DNA of 44,203 bases from Desulfocorpusculum sp964414345 (GCA_964414345.1 CAYPWF010000032.1:1-44203), one strand, 5' to 3'. Numbered from the stretch's first letter, positions 1 through 9,701 are shown. Notes: generated from the letters alone by a model not told the origin. Numbers and translations are program-made.

Positions 1-36
1 GAATGACGTTGTCAGGAGTCGCTGGCCCGAAAGAAA

Positions 37-58
37 GCCCCCGACAAGGTCGGGGTAG
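37..58 (-). terminator. Rho-independent terminator, minus strand
   Basis: Read on the minus strand, a perfect 7-bp stem CCCCGAC/GTCGGGG (plus-strand positions 39-45 and 49-55) closes a 3-nt loop. It is followed by a T-rich run, GCTTTCTTT. It lies about 160 nt past the lspA stop codon and is the natural end of the ileS-lspA transcript. Nothing coding was recognised between 56 and 214. Confidence 0.7.
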
Positions 59-214
59 TTTATTAAATATGTCAATAAGTTAGTCCGCATTATCCACTGA
101 TCGTGAATAATGCTGGTTAGCCATTTCAGCCTGGGCCTGGTTCTGCATCCAAACACGGCCGCCCGGCCCCCAAGTAACCAGCCTTGGCTATTAATCCGAG
201 ACAGGCGGGGATCT

Positions 215-715
215 TCAATGCCTGGGTTCTTCCTTCTTGGACAGGACAAAGGAGGGCAGCAAGATCAATATCCCCAAAGTCACGGCCGAGTCAGCCACGT
301 TGAAGGCCGGCCAGTGGTACCTGCCCCAGTAAAAATCCAAGAAATCTACGACTTCGCCAAGGCGCACCCGGTCCGCCATGTTTCCTAAAGCACCCCCAAG
401 GATCATCCCCAAGCAAATCACCCCAGACCAAGAGGAGCCTTTATCCCGAAACCAGATCCATATTATGAAACCCATGGCCAACAGGCTAGAGCCCACCAGC
501 ACTGTTGATCTGATCCAGGGAGCCTGGGAGGAAAGGATCCCAAAAGCTGCCCCGGTGTTGCGCACGTAAGTTATGTTGAAAAAGCCGGGGATAACTTCAA
601 AAGACTCGTGAAGCGCCATGTGTTGGACCACCAAGGCTTTTGTCAATTGGTCCAAAACCAGCACCCCCGCGGCCACCAACACACCAAGGGTATCCTTGGA
701 GCTGTGCAGGTGCAT
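215..715 (-). CDS. lspA: Lipoprotein signal peptidase (signal peptidase II)
   Basis: Inner-membrane aspartyl protease that cleaves the signal peptide of diacylglyceryl-modified prolipoproteins. The 166-residue product has the normal family length. It has four hydrophobic segments (about residues 9-27, 68-88, 96-112, 140-158). The family signatures are present: the VRNTGAAFG segment near residue 51, NMADR near 112, VVDF with D124, and FNVADS with D142. D124 and D142 match the catalytic aspartate pair of the family. An in-frame start 14 codons upstream lies inside ileS and adds no conserved sequence. I chose the ATG that overlaps the ileS stop codon (TGATG), with AGGA about 10 nt upstream. It is co-transcribed with and translationally coupled to ileS, a pairing common in proteobacteria. 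It supports the lipoprotein route that also needs LolCD further along. Confidence 0.96.
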   Translation of the reverse strand: MHLHSSKDTLGVLVAAGVLVLDQLTKALVVQHMALHESFEVIPGFFNITYVRNTGAAFGILSSQAPWIRSTVLVGSSLLAMGFIIWIWFRDKGSSWSGVICLGMILGGALGNMADRVRLGEVVDFLDFYWGRYHWPAFNVADSAVTLGILILLPSFVLSKKEEPRH

Positions 716-3513
716 CAGATGCCCATCCTGTCCAAGACCCCCCCACACCTTGGGCACACATCCGAACGGGTAGGGTGATCTCCCACAGACTCATCCCACT
801 TCCAGCACCGAGGGCACTTGTTGCCTCGGGCCTGCTCCACTCGAATGCGAAGCCCAGGCACTTCAGCACTTTCCATCACCTCTCCGGTCAGAGAATCATC
901 TGTGATTTCTAATTGCGATACTATGAAGAGCTCTTCCAGCAGCCCACGGTTACTCTTGAGGAAATCACTCCAGTCAGGGGGCGGCTCCAAGATCACCCTG
1001 GCATCCAGCGCCAACCCTATCCTCTTCTCCCTGCGCGCTGCCTCCAAGGCTCGGGTCACCTCCCCACGGAGGCTCAAAAATCTCTCCCAACGCTCGGCCA
1101 AATCCCGATCCTCCCATTGGGCAGGAGCCTCAGGAAAGCCTGCCAGATGGACACTGGGGGCTTTACCTTCCCAATCAGGCATGTGATGCCAAATCTCCTC
1201 GGCTGTGAAACTGAGAATAGGCGCCATTAGCAAAGTCAGACTTCGCAGGCCCTCAAATATCACGGTTTGGGCGGACCTTCGCTCTGGGTCCTGGGGGGCC
1301 TGCACGTAAAGAGCATCCTTGAGCACGTCAAGATAGAGGGAGCTTAGATCTACGGCGCAGAACTGGTGGAGAGTGTGGAAGACCGTATGGAAGGAATATG
1401 TTTCGTAAGCCTTTCGTACCCTATTGATCACCCCATAAAGCCTGTGCAGTGCGAATCTGTCTATATCCCTGAGATGCCCGTAAGCCACTTGGTGGAGAGC
1501 TGGGTCAAAGTCGAAGAGGTTCCCAAGCATGAACCTAGCCGTATTGCGGATTCTCCTGTAGGCCTCGCTAAGCCTTTGAAGGATCTCTCCTGAAATCCTC
1601 ATGTCATCTCGGTAATCCTCGGCCGAGACCCAGAGTCGAAGCACTTCAGCTCCATACTTGTTTATAACCTCTTCTGGAACCACCACGTTTCCAAGGCTCT
1701 TGGACATCTTTTTGCCTTGCCCGTCCACCACAAAACCGTGGGTCAGAACGCTTTTGTAAGGTGCTTTCCCTCTTGTGCCTACGGATGTAAGAAGGGCGCT
1801 GTGGAACCAGCCTCGGTGCTGGTCGCTGCCTTCCAAGTACATGTGGGCCGGGTACTCCAGTTCGGGATTCCCTTCCAGAACCGCGGCCCAACTAACTCCT
1901 GAATCAAACCACACATCCAGGATGTCCGTCTCCTTTCGGAATTCTTTAGAACCACATTTTGAGCAACTGGTGCCTTCAGGAAGGAGCTCCTGTGAGTCTC
2001 TTTCGAACCAAGCCTCTGCTCCCTCTTCCTGAAATATGGAGGCCACCTTTCTGAAGACCTCCTTGTTGGCCAGAATCTCTCCGCAGCCCGTGCAATAAAA
2101 AACCGTTATGGGGACTCCCCAGGAGCGTTGCCTTGAGACGCACCAGTCCGGGCGATGTTTGATCATTTCGTAAATCCGATCCCTGCCTTGGGGAGGGATC
2201 CACTCCACCCTGTCGATCTCCTCCAGGGTTCTGCCTCTGAATCCATTGGCTTCCATGGAGATAAACCACTGTTCTGTGGCACGAAAAATTATCGGCTTCT
2301 TACAACGCCAGCAATGGGGGTACTCGTGAGTGATCTCTTCCTGTGCAAGCAGTTTCCCCACATCCTTGAGTTTGGAGATCACCGAGGGATTTGCGCTGAA
2401 CACAAACTGGCCGACAAAATAAGCCACATCCCCGGTGAATCGCCCCTCATCATCCACTGGGGCGTAAACAGGAAGCCCATACTTCACACCGATCTCATAA
2501 TCCTCTTTGCCGTGGCCAGGGGCTATGTGAACACATCCGGTGCCTGCCTCAAGGGTCACGAAGTCGGCCAGGATCAGCCTGGATTCCCTTTCCAAATATG
2601 GATGGGTGCACACCAAGCCCTCCAACACCTTTCCTTTGAATCTGTCAATAACCTCCTGGGAAGCCCATCCGAAACTGGCTGCCACGTAAGGCAAGAGTTC
2701 CTGGGCCAAGATATACACATGACCCTGATTCTCCACTGCCACATAATCAAACTCCGGATGGACTGCTATGGCCAAGTTGGCAGGTATGGTCCAGGGGGTG
2801 GTGGTCCATATTATCACCGAGACCTGTTGACCCCTCAGGGAATCCAAACGCTGGGAGATGTCGGACTTCATGGGAAAGGAAATGAATATGGAAGGGGTCT
2901 TGTGCTCAGCATACTCCACTTCAGCCTCAGCTAAAGCGGTCTTGCACGAAGCGCACCAGTAAACCGGTTTCTTTCCCCTGTACACGCTGCCCTGCGAGAA
3001 AAACCTTCCAAACTCCCTTACTATTGCAGCCACATACGGAAAGGCCATGGTAAGATAGGGGGTCTCCCAGTCCCCGAAGACCCCCAGCCTTTTGAATTCT
3101 TTTCTCTGAATGTCTATAAATTTCTCGGCGTATCTTCGACACTCCCGCCGCACCTCTGCTGTGGAAAGCCGAGCCTTTTTTTCCCCCAGCATGAGATCCA
3201 CCTGATGTTCTATGGGAAGCCCGTGGCAGTCCCATCCGGGCACATAATGGCTGTCATATCCGGCCATGAATTTGGACTTTACTATAAAGTCCTTGAGAAT
3301 CTTGTTCATGGCCGTGCCTATGTGTATATGACCGTTGGCATAAGGCGGCCCATCGTGAAGAATGAACTTGGGCCTGCCCCTGGAGACCTCCTTGATCTTT
3401 GAATAAATCCCCATTGCCTCCCATTGCTCCAGCACCTCGGGCTCTTTTTGGGCCAGGTTGGCCTTCATGGGAAAGGCGGTTCTGGGAAGATTAAGGGTTT
3501 CCTTGTAGTCCAT
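715..3513 (-). CDS. ileS: Isoleucyl-tRNA synthetase
   Basis: Cytoplasmic class I aminoacyl-tRNA synthetase that charges tRNA-Ile, with an editing (CP1) domain that clears mischarged valine. The 932-residue product is full length. The HIGH-type signature lies at about residues 62-67 (HIHIGT). The editing region carries the WTTTPWT motif near residue 240. KMSKS lies near residue 600. A C-terminal zinc site is formed by C900, C903, C920 and C923, as in the bacterial ileS type that ends in a zinc finger. A TTG three codons upstream is in frame, but the ATG at 3513 has GGAGG 10 nt upstream and gives the family N-terminus MDYKETLNLP. It is the first gene of the two-gene minus-strand operon with lspA. 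Confidence 0.98.
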   Translation of the reverse strand: MDYKETLNLPRTAFPMKANLAQKEPEVLEQWEAMGIYSKIKEVSRGRPKFILHDGPPYANGHIHIGTAMNKILKDFIVKSKFMAGYDSHYVPGWDCHGLPIEHQVDLMLGEKKARLSTAEVRRECRRYAEKFIDIQRKEFKRLGVFGDWETPYLTMAFPYVAAIVREFGRFFSQGSVYRGKKPVYWCASCKTALAEAEVEYAEHKTPSIFISFPMKSDISQRLDSLRGQQVSVIIWTTTPWTIPANLAIAVHPEFDYVAVENQGHVYILAQELLPYVAASFGWASQEVIDRFKGKVLEGLVCTHPYLERESRLILADFVTLEAGTGCVHIAPGHGKEDYEIGVKYGLPVYAPVDDEGRFTGDVAYFVGQFVFSANPSVISKLKDVGKLLAQEEITHEYPHCWRCKKPIIFRATEQWFISMEANGFRGRTLEEIDRVEWIPPQGRDRIYEMIKHRPDWCVSRQRSWGVPITVFYCTGCGEILANKEVFRKVASIFQEEGAEAWFERDSQELLPEGTSCSKCGSKEFRKETDILDVWFDSGVSWAAVLEGNPELEYPAHMYLEGSDQHRGWFHSALLTSVGTRGKAPYKSVLTHGFVVDGQGKKMSKSLGNVVVPEEVINKYGAEVLRLWVSAEDYRDDMRISGEILQRLSEAYRRIRNTARFMLGNLFDFDPALHQVAYGHLRDIDRFALHRLYGVINRVRKAYETYSFHTVFHTLHQFCAVDLSSLYLDVLKDALYVQAPQDPERRSAQTVIFEGLRSLTLLMAPILSFTAEEIWHHMPDWEGKAPSVHLAGFPEAPAQWEDRDLAERWERFLSLRGEVTRALEAARREKRIGLALDARVILEPPPDWSDFLKSNRGLLEELFIVSQLEITDDSLTGEVMESAEVPGLRIRVEQARGNKCPRCWKWDESVGDHPTRSDVCPRCGGVLDRMGI

Positions 3514-3561
3514 AAGCTCCAATCCTCCATATGGTCTGCCCTGACGGGGCCTGGAATCCTT

Positions 3562-3589
3562 AGCCTACCAGAAGCCTCCTGGATGTCAA
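3562..3589 (-). promoter_or_regulatory. Candidate sigma-70 promoter for ileS-lspA
   Basis: On the minus strand a perfect TTGACA (3589-3584) is followed after 16 nt by TAGGCT (3567-3562), a weak -10. It lies 50-75 nt upstream of the ileS ATG in the divergent intergenic region. The -35 is convincing and the -10 is poor, so the exact start is uncertain. Confidence 0.4.
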
Positions 3590-3623
3590 GAAACGGCAAA
3601 TGATCCTGGCCGATTCTTTCGGC

Positions 3624-3653
3624 TTGACAGGGGCCTAACCGGCTCCCTACAAT
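3624..3653 (+). promoter_or_regulatory. Sigma-70 promoter for the pil operon
   Basis: TTGACA (3624-3629), an 18-nt spacer and TACAAT (3648-3653) form a near-consensus housekeeping promoter. Transcription should start near 3660, about 40 nt before the pilB ATG. No RpoN-type GG-N10-GC element was identified here. That matters because a PilS-type kinase closes the cluster. Confidence 0.65.
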
Positions 3654-3700
3654 TCGATGCAGCCGAGTTTTAGGCGATAGGGATCCCAGAGGGTGCTTCC

Positions 3701-5500
3701 ATGGCACTTCGCATAGGCGAGCTGCTGGTCAAAAACGGTTTAATAACCATGGAACAGCTCGCCAGGGCCGTGGAAGAGCAAAAAAAACATGGGGGCAGGC
3801 TGGGCGGCATTCTCATACGCATGGGTTTTGTAAGTGAGAAAACCCTTGTGGATTTTATGAGCCGCCAATTTAAGATCCGCACCTTGGAACTCGGGAAGGT
3901 GGAAATCCAACCCGAGTTGATAAAACTCGTCCCGGCCTCCCTGGCCAAGAAATTTCTGCTTATCCCAGTCCAAAGAGTAGGAGCCACCCTAACAGTGGCC
4001 ATGAGCGATCCGACTCAGCTTGTGGCCCTGGATGATATAAAGTTCATGACAGGTTACAACATAGAACCTGTTCTTGTGTCAGAGGGCGAACTCCTGGAGG
4101 CCATCAGAAGGTATTACGGCGGCAAGGGCTTGGAGTCGGGGCCGGCCGTAATGGAAGCAAAGGACTATCTTCCTCACGAAGAAGAGCATGAGGATGCCCC
4201 TGGCTTGGATCAGGAGGAAGAAAGCGCCATTTCCGGCTTTACCGAAGAAGACTTCGAAAGCCTTGTGAACGTGGCGGTGGAGAACGTTGAAGTAGTGGAG
4301 GATGTCAGGGATGAAGTGCTCACCCTGGAGGTGGATGCCCCCATTGTGAGGCTCGTCAACGGGATCCTCATAAAGGCCATAAGGCTGGGGGTCAGTGACA
4401 TCCATATAGAACCCTATGAGAAAAGCTTCAGGGTCAGATATCGCCTTGACGGGGTCCTGAGAAAGGCCATGGGTCTGCCCCTGAAGATCCGCAATGCGGT
4501 GATCTCTCGGATCAAGATCATGGCTCAGCTGGACATTGCTGAAAGAAGACTCCCCCAGGACGGTAGAATCAAGATGAGGTTCGGCCGGAACAAGGAAATG
4601 GATTTCCGGGTCTCGGTGGTGCCTACGCTTTGGGGGGAAAAAGTCGTGCTCAGGCTCTTGGACAAGTCCAACCTGCAGCTTGACATGACCAAGCTAGGCT
4701 TTGAGGAAAATCAGCTCAAACAATTCAAGACGGCCATACATCGCCCCTACGGTATGGTTCTTGTTACAGGGCCCACAGGCAGCGGCAAGACCACCACGCT
4801 TTATTCGGCTTTGGCAGAGCTTAACAAGGAGTCGGACAACATCATGACCGCAGAGGACCCGGTTGAGTTCAATCTCCCAGGTATCAACCAGGTCCAGATG
4901 CACGAGGAAATCGGCCTTAACTTTGCCGCTGCTTTGAGATCCTTCCTGAGACAGGACCCGGATATAATCATGGTCGGAGAGATAAGGGATTTTGAGACAG
5001 CTGAAATCGCCATCAAGGCGGCCTTAACCGGCCACATGGTGCTCAGCACCGTGCACACCAACGATGCCCCCAGCACCGTTAACCGTCTCTTGAACATGGG
5101 CATAGAGCCCTTCTTGGTCGCCTCTGCCACCAACTTGATCCTGGCCCAGAGGTTGGGCAGGAGGATATGTCCCAAATGCAAGGAAGAGGTGAAGTTGCCC
5201 AGTGCGGCTTTGGTGGAACTGGGCGTGCCTGAGGAGGAAGTCCCTCAAGTGCGCGTTTTCAGGGGCCGTGGCTGTGATCACTGCCTGCATACAGGGTACA
5301 AGGGCAGAATAGCTTTTTACGAGGTGATGCCCATAGGGGAGGAGATCCGTGAGCTGATACTTGTGGGAGCCTCGGCCACAGAAATAAAAAAGGAGGCCAT
5401 CCGGCTCGGTATGATGACCCTCAGACAGAGCGGAATAATGAGAATGAGGGAAGGGATCACAACCATCGAGGAGGTGATCCGCTGCACAGCGCCTGACTGA
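3701..5500 (+). CDS. pilB: Type IV pilus extension ATPase PilB
   Basis: Cytoplasmic hexameric ATPase that drives pilin polymerisation; member of the GspE/PilB secretion ATPase family. The 599-residue product has an N-terminal MshEN-type domain (about 1-145), an acidic linker (about 150-210) and the ATPase core. The core carries Walker A GPTGSGKT at 357-364, Walker B DPDIIMVGEIRD at 419-430 and the His-box segment after it. A tetracysteine zinc site (C490, C493, C525, C528) is typical of PilB and GspE and absent from PilT. The ATG has GAGG 8 nt upstream. It is first in a pilB-pilT-pilC-pilS cluster, so PilB is more likely than a type II secretion GspE. MshEN domains bind cyclic-di-GMP in some PilB and MshE proteins; whether this one does was not tested by motif. 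Confidence 0.93.
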   Translation: MALRIGELLVKNGLITMEQLARAVEEQKKHGGRLGGILIRMGFVSEKTLVDFMSRQFKIRTLELGKVEIQPELIKLVPASLAKKFLLIPVQRVGATLTVAMSDPTQLVALDDIKFMTGYNIEPVLVSEGELLEAIRRYYGGKGLESGPAVMEAKDYLPHEEEHEDAPGLDQEEESAISGFTEEDFESLVNVAVENVEVVEDVRDEVLTLEVDAPIVRLVNGILIKAIRLGVSDIHIEPYEKSFRVRYRLDGVLRKAMGLPLKIRNAVISRIKIMAQLDIAERRLPQDGRIKMRFGRNKEMDFRVSVVPTLWGEKVVLRLLDKSNLQLDMTKLGFEENQLKQFKTAIHRPYGMVLVTGPTGSGKTTTLYSALAELNKESDNIMTAEDPVEFNLPGINQVQMHEEIGLNFAAALRSFLRQDPDIIMVGEIRDFETAEIAIKAALTGHMVLSTVHTNDAPSTVNRLLNMGIEPFLVASATNLILAQRLGRRICPKCKEEVKLPSAALVELGVPEEEVPQVRVFRGRGCDHCLHTGYKGRIAFYEVMPIGEEIRELILVGASATEIKKEAIRLGMMTLRQSGIMRMREGITTIEEVIRCTAPD

Positions 5501-5581
5501 GAGGCCTTCTGCTTTTAAGGCAACTCAACCCAGGGTCTCCCATGGTTTTCCTGGGGGCCCGGTTCCCCAAGGGAGCAAGAA

Positions 5582-6688
5582 ATGGTATCTCTCCATCAGT
5601 TATTGAAAGTGACCATTGAAAAAGGAGCCTCGGACCTGCATATCACGGCAGGCATACCGCCTCAACTTAGGGTAAACGGAGCCCTGGTGCCCCTGGACCT
5701 GCCGCCTCTTAAGCCGGCTGAGACAAAGCAGCTGGTTTACAGTGTTCTAACGGATGCTCAAAAGCACAAGTTCGAGGAGAACTGGGAGCTGGATCTTTCT
5801 TTTGGCGTTGAGGGATTAAGTCGATTCAGGGCCAATGTGTTCCTCCAACGGGGGGCAGTGGCTGCGGCTTTCAGGAGCATCCCAAACCGCATTCTTAGCT
5901 TTGATGAATTGGGATTGCCGGCGGTTGTGGCCGAGCTGGCCAACAAACCCCGAGGCCTGGTTCTGGTAACAGGCCCTACAGGAAGCGGTAAGTCCACGAC
6001 TTTGGCTTCCCTGATAGACAAGATAAACAGCGAGAGACACGTTCATGTGGTGACCATCGAGGATCCAATAGAGTTTGTGCACCAGCATAAGAAGGCGGTT
6101 ATAAATCAAAGAGAGCTGGATGCCGACACCAAGAGCTTCCGCAATGCCCTGAAATACATCCTGAGGCAGGACCCTGATGTGGTTCTCATAGGCGAGATGA
6201 GGGACCTGGAGACCATGGAATCCGCTCTTGTCATTGCCGAGACGGGTCACCTGGCCTTTGCCACATTGCACACCAACTCCTGCGTGCAGACCATTAACCG
6301 CATAGTGGATGTGTTCCCGGCGCACCAACAGCCCCAGGTGCGAGCCCAGCTCTCTTTTGTGCTGGAGGGGGTCCTATCCCAGCAGCTCCTGCCCAGGGCC
6401 GATGGGAAGGGAAGGGTTCTGGCTCTGGAGATAATGATCCCCAACGCGGCCATCCGCAATCTGATACGAGAGGATAAGATCCACCAGATCTACTCTCAGA
6501 TGCAGGTGGGGCAAGCCAAGTTCGGAATGCAGACAATGAACCAGTCCTTGGCAAGCCTGTATCAACGCAGGTTGATCACCCTGGAGGAAGCCTTATCCCG
6601 TTCCTCCGATCCTGAGGAGCTTCGCAACATGTTGGCCAGCGGGGCCGCACAACGTCCCATGATGAGGCCCCAGAGGCCGCTGAGGTAA
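5582..6688 (+). CDS. pilT: Type IV pilus retraction ATPase PilT
   Basis: Hexameric ATPase that depolymerises pili and powers twitching. The 368-residue product has the usual family length. It has a PAS-like N-terminal domain (about 1-100), Walker A GPTGSGKS at 131-138, Walker B RQDPDVVLIGEMRD near 198-211 and a His box with ATLHTN. The PilT-specific AIRNLIRE motif lies at 290-297. There is no zinc tetracysteine, which distinguishes it from PilB. The ATG has GGGAG 7 nt upstream. The 81-nt gap after pilB holds a short GC-rich inverted repeat but no T-run, so read-through from pilB is expected. Confidence 0.95.
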   Translation: MVSLHQLLKVTIEKGASDLHITAGIPPQLRVNGALVPLDLPPLKPAETKQLVYSVLTDAQKHKFEENWELDLSFGVEGLSRFRANVFLQRGAVAAAFRSIPNRILSFDELGLPAVVAELANKPRGLVLVTGPTGSGKSTTLASLIDKINSERHVHVVTIEDPIEFVHQHKKAVINQRELDADTKSFRNALKYILRQDPDVVLIGEMRDLETMESALVIAETGHLAFATLHTNSCVQTINRIVDVFPAHQQPQVRAQLSFVLEGVLSQQLLPRADGKGRVLALEIMIPNAAIRNLIREDKIHQIYSQMQVGQAKFGMQTMNQSLASLYQRRLITLEEALSRSSDPEELRNMLASGAAQRPMMRPQRPLR

Positions 6689-6693
6689 ACCAA

Positions 6694-6721
6694 ATGCCGG
6701 ACCTGTTGCCGGGTTCGGCAT
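6694..6721 (+). other. Inverted repeat between pilT and pilC
   Basis: ATGCCG (6694-6699) pairs with CGGCAT (6716-6721). The ACC/GGT interior could extend the stem. No U-run follows, so it is more likely an mRNA structure ahead of pilC than a terminator. It ends about 17 nt before the pilC ATG, close to its Shine-Dalgarno sequence GGAGG. Confidence 0.4.
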
Positions 6722-6738
6722 CCTAGCCAGGAGGGATC

Positions 6739-7947
6739 ATGCCCGTATACAGATGGAGTGGAGTCAACCGGGCTGGGAAGAAGGTGAAAGGGGAAATGGA
6801 AGCCCCTGACGAGGAGGCCGTGCGGCTTGTCTTGAGGCGCCAGAGGATAGAGCCTACCAAGGTCAAGCAGGCGCCCAAAGACATATTTGAGAACGTATCC
6901 TTTCTGAAACCCAAAATCACCGAGAAGGACATAGTCCTCTTCACCAGGCAATTCGCCACCATGATAGATGCCGGACTCCCTCTGGTGCAATGTCTGGATA
7001 TTTTGGCCAACCAGACGGACAACCGGACTTTCAAACAAATGCTCAAACAGATCAAAAGCGATGTGGAAAGCGGGTCCACCTTCGCCGACGCCCTCAAGAA
7101 GCATCCCAAGACCTTTGACGAGCTTTTTGTGAACCTCATTGCAGCCGGGGAAGTGGGGGGTATTCTGGACACTATCCTGAACCGTTTGGCTGCTTACATA
7201 GAAAAGGCCATGAAGCTCAAGAAAAAGGTTAAAGGGGCCATGGTTTATCCCAGCGTGGTACTGGTTGTGGCAGTGGCTGTGGTGGCTGTGCTACTGCTTT
7301 TCGTGATACCGATTTTTAAAAAGATGTTCGAGGACATGGGTGGAGGGCTTCCCGCCCCCACTCAGATAGTCATAGATATCAGCGAGTGGGTGCAAAGCTA
7401 TATTCTGTTTATCGTCGCAGTGGTGGTGGCTTTCTTCATAGCCTTCAACCGTTTCTATGCCACTCGCAAGGGTCGGGCTCTGATGGACGACCTTATTTTG
7501 CGTGTTCCCGTAATAGGGGATTTGATTCGCAAGGTGGCGGTAGCAAGATTCACCCGTACTTTGGGCACCATGATCCAAAGCGGAGTGCCTTTGCTTGACG
7601 GGCTGGACATAGTTGCAAGAACCGCCGGGAACAAGACCGTCGAGGCAGCTATTTTGAAAACCAGAGCCAGCATTGCAGAGGGAAGAACCATAGCCGATCC
7701 CCTGTCCGAAAGCGGGGTCTTCCCCTCCATGGTGGTGCAGATGATAGCAGTGGGGGAGTCCACCGGAGCTCTGGATGCCATGCTCACCAAAATAGCGGAC
7801 TTCTACGATGAGGAGGTGGATGCGGCTGTGGAGGCTCTGACTTCCCTCATCGAGCCGTTCCTGATGATCTTCCTGGGAGGCACCATAGGCGGACTTGTGA
7901 TTGCCATGTACCTGCCCATTTTTAAACTGGCTGGAACCGTGGATTGA
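6739..7947 (+). CDS. pilC: Type IV pilus inner-membrane platform protein PilC
   Basis: Polytopic platform protein on which PilB and PilT act during pilus assembly and retraction. The 402-residue product is a typical full-length PilC/GspF. It has an N-terminal segment starting with the PilC-like YRWSGVNRAGK and two T2SSF domains (about 66-190 and 270-392). Three hydrophobic stretches lie at about 168-192, 216-238 and 368-395. Each T2SSF domain keeps the usual FTRQFATMIDAG / FTRTLGTMIQSG-type opening. GGAGG lies upstream of the ATG. Its stop overlaps the TTG start of the sensor kinase gene by 4 nt. Context with pilB and pilT favours PilC over a type II secretion GspF. Confidence 0.95.
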   Translation: MPVYRWSGVNRAGKKVKGEMEAPDEEAVRLVLRRQRIEPTKVKQAPKDIFENVSFLKPKITEKDIVLFTRQFATMIDAGLPLVQCLDILANQTDNRTFKQMLKQIKSDVESGSTFADALKKHPKTFDELFVNLIAAGEVGGILDTILNRLAAYIEKAMKLKKKVKGAMVYPSVVLVVAVAVVAVLLLFVIPIFKKMFEDMGGGLPAPTQIVIDISEWVQSYILFIVAVVVAFFIAFNRFYATRKGRALMDDLILRVPVIGDLIRKVAVARFTRTLGTMIQSGVPLLDGLDIVARTAGNKTVEAAILKTRASIAEGRTIADPLSESGVFPSMVVQMIAVGESTGALDAMLTKIADFYDEEVDAAVEALTSLIEPFLMIFLGGTIGGLVIAMYLPIFKLAGTVD

Positions 7948-9701
7948 CCCAAACCGGCCCACCCCTTCGTGTTAATCCGGAGGAGCTTATCCGGAGCAGG
8001 TTGCACTGGCTGGTGCTCCTGAGGGTGGTGGTTTCGCTCTTGCTCTTGGGTGGAACCCTGCTTCTTCAAGCCAGGGAGCCTGCGGACCTGATTCGTCCCC
8101 CTCTTGTGGGGCCCTGCGGCATCTTGGCATTGGTCCTGGCCCTAAGCCTCATTTACAGGGCAATACTTCCCAGGGTAAGAAACCTACGTTCTTTTGCCTA
8201 CACCCAGGTGATAGGTGACATTGTCTTGGTGACCGCCCTTGTATACCTGACGGGTTCAGAAGAAAGCATCTTCGCCTCAACTTACAATTTGTCCATTATT
8301 ACCGGGAGCATCTTGCTTTATCGGAGAGGAGGGCTTATCGCAGCTTCTCTGAGCAGCCTTCTTTATGGAGGAATGCTCAATTTGAGATTTTTCTCGGTGT
8401 TGCCTCAGGCCTTCAAGACCACCCTTCGCTCTTCACAACCCCTTGGAAGCGAAGTCTTTTTCAGCATCATGATAAATGTGAGCGCCTTTTTTATCGTGGC
8501 GCTCTTGAGCAGTTACTTGGCGGAGCAGGCCAAGGCAAGCAGGGAAGAGCTGGAGGTGGCCCAATCCGACCTATCCAGGCTGACCCTGCTTCACGAGCAC
8601 ATACTCCAATGCCTGCCCAGCGGGCTTCTGACCTGCGATTCGCAAGGAAGGATAATCTATGCCAATCAGTCTGCTCTAAGCATGATGGGGACGGAACTGC
8701 AGTCCATTTTACACAAGCCCCTGGAAGAGGTGTTCCCTCAGATTCCATCGCGGCTTTTCCAGGAAGCGGCCAGGGGTGTTCATGATCCCCAGATGAGGCG
8801 TCAAAACATGAAATACACCCGTCCGGACGGACGCGTCCTGGAACTGGGATTTTCCCTGGCTCCCCTCAGGGGAGGCGACGGAGCCCTCATGGGTACCATT
8901 TTTCATTTTCAGGACCTTACCCAAACTGTGGCCATGGAGCAACACCTAAGGAGAATGGACAAGCTGGCCTCCATAGGTGAAATGGCCGCCCGAATAGCCC
9001 ACGAGATAAGAAACCCACTGGCCTCTGTGAGTGGTTCCATTCAAATACTCCAGAAGGAATTGAGTCTTGAGGGGCCGAATAGAAGGCTCATGGAAATAGT
9101 GGTGAGGGAAACCAAACGCCTCAACGGCCTTCTCACAGACTTCCTTAGCTTCGCTCGTCCGGAGCACCCCAAGCCTAAGAGAATGGACCTCTCAAAGGCT
9201 CTGCGGGAGACCCTGACGTTATTCATGGAACAGGCTAGATCCAGTTGTGAGCTGAAAGTCCAAATCTCACCAGGACTCATCATCTATGCAGATTCTAAGA
9301 AGCTAAGGCAGGTGGTGTGGAACCTTCTAAACAATGCACTGGAGGCCATGCCCCAAGGCGGAAATCTCACTGTGCGCGCCTCTTGGGCCTCAGGGGTCCT
9401 GCCTGCAGGTCTCGATACTCAGGAGACTTGGCTAGTAATGGAGGTGGAAGATTCGGGGGTGGGCATCCCTGAAGAGGTCAAGGACAAGGTTTTCGACCCT
9501 TTCTTTACCACAAAGGAAAAAGGCACTGGACTTGGCCTGTCCATTGTGCACAGGCTTGTGGAGGAGATGGGGGGCCGCATAGAGATGCAAAGCCAGCCCG
9601 GCAAGGGTAGCCGCTTTATGGTTTGGCTCCCCTCTGGATCCATTCCACAGGAAGAGGAACATGGGGCAGAGCCGGAGCACACAGCGCCCAAGCCAACTTG
9701 A
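7944..9701 (+). CDS. pilS: PilS/NtrB-type membrane sensor histidine kinase
   Basis: Two-component sensor kinase of the NtrB/PilS group, 585 residues. The N-terminal 200 residues hold about six hydrophobic segments, as in PilS. A PAS domain follows (about 215-325). The HisKA domain carries the ARIAHEIRNPLA phosphoacceptor motif with H353. The HATPase domain has an NLLNNALEA N-box, DSGVGIPEEV and GTGLGLSIV. The start is a TTG overlapping the pilC stop (TTGA). Its Shine-Dalgarno is weak, and a later TTG near 8001 is possible. In Pseudomonas and many deltaproteobacteria pilS is followed by pilR, which encodes an RpoN activator. Here a 405-bp gap and lysS follow instead, so the partner must be elsewhere or lost. 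The pil link is inferred from operon position. Confidence 0.85.
   Translation: MTQTGPPLRVNPEELIRSRLHWLVLLRVVVSLLLLGGTLLLQAREPADLIRPPLVGPCGILALVLALSLIYRAILPRVRNLRSFAYTQVIGDIVLVTALVYLTGSEESIFASTYNLSIITGSILLYRRGGLIAASLSSLLYGGMLNLRFFSVLPQAFKTTLRSSQPLGSEVFFSIMINVSAFFIVALLSSYLAEQAKASREELEVAQSDLSRLTLLHEHILQCLPSGLLTCDSQGRIIYANQSALSMMGTELQSILHKPLEEVFPQIPSRLFQEAARGVHDPQMRRQNMKYTRPDGRVLELGFSLAPLRGGDGALMGTIFHFQDLTQTVAMEQHLRRMDKLASIGEMAARIAHEIRNPLASVSGSIQILQKELSLEGPNRRLMEIVVRETKRLNGLLTDFLSFARPEHPKPKRMDLSKALRETLTLFMEQARSSCELKVQISPGLIIYADSKKLRQVVWNLLNNALEAMPQGGNLTVRASWASGVLPAGLDTQETWLVMEVEDSGVGIPEEVKDKVFDPFFTTKEKGTGLGLSIVHRLVEEMGGRIEMQSQPGKGSRFMVWLPSGSIPQEEEHGAEPEHTAPKPT

Noticed and set aside
2155..2934. 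A 259-codon open frame on the plus strand inside ileS
   Set aside because: It is antisense to well-conserved ileS codons and shows no protein family features; a composition shadow.
3701..7947. Reading pilB-pilT-pilC as a type II secretion system (gspE, gspF)
   Set aside because: A true PilT with the AIRNLIRE motif lies between them, and a PilS-type kinase follows; no other gsp genes are present.
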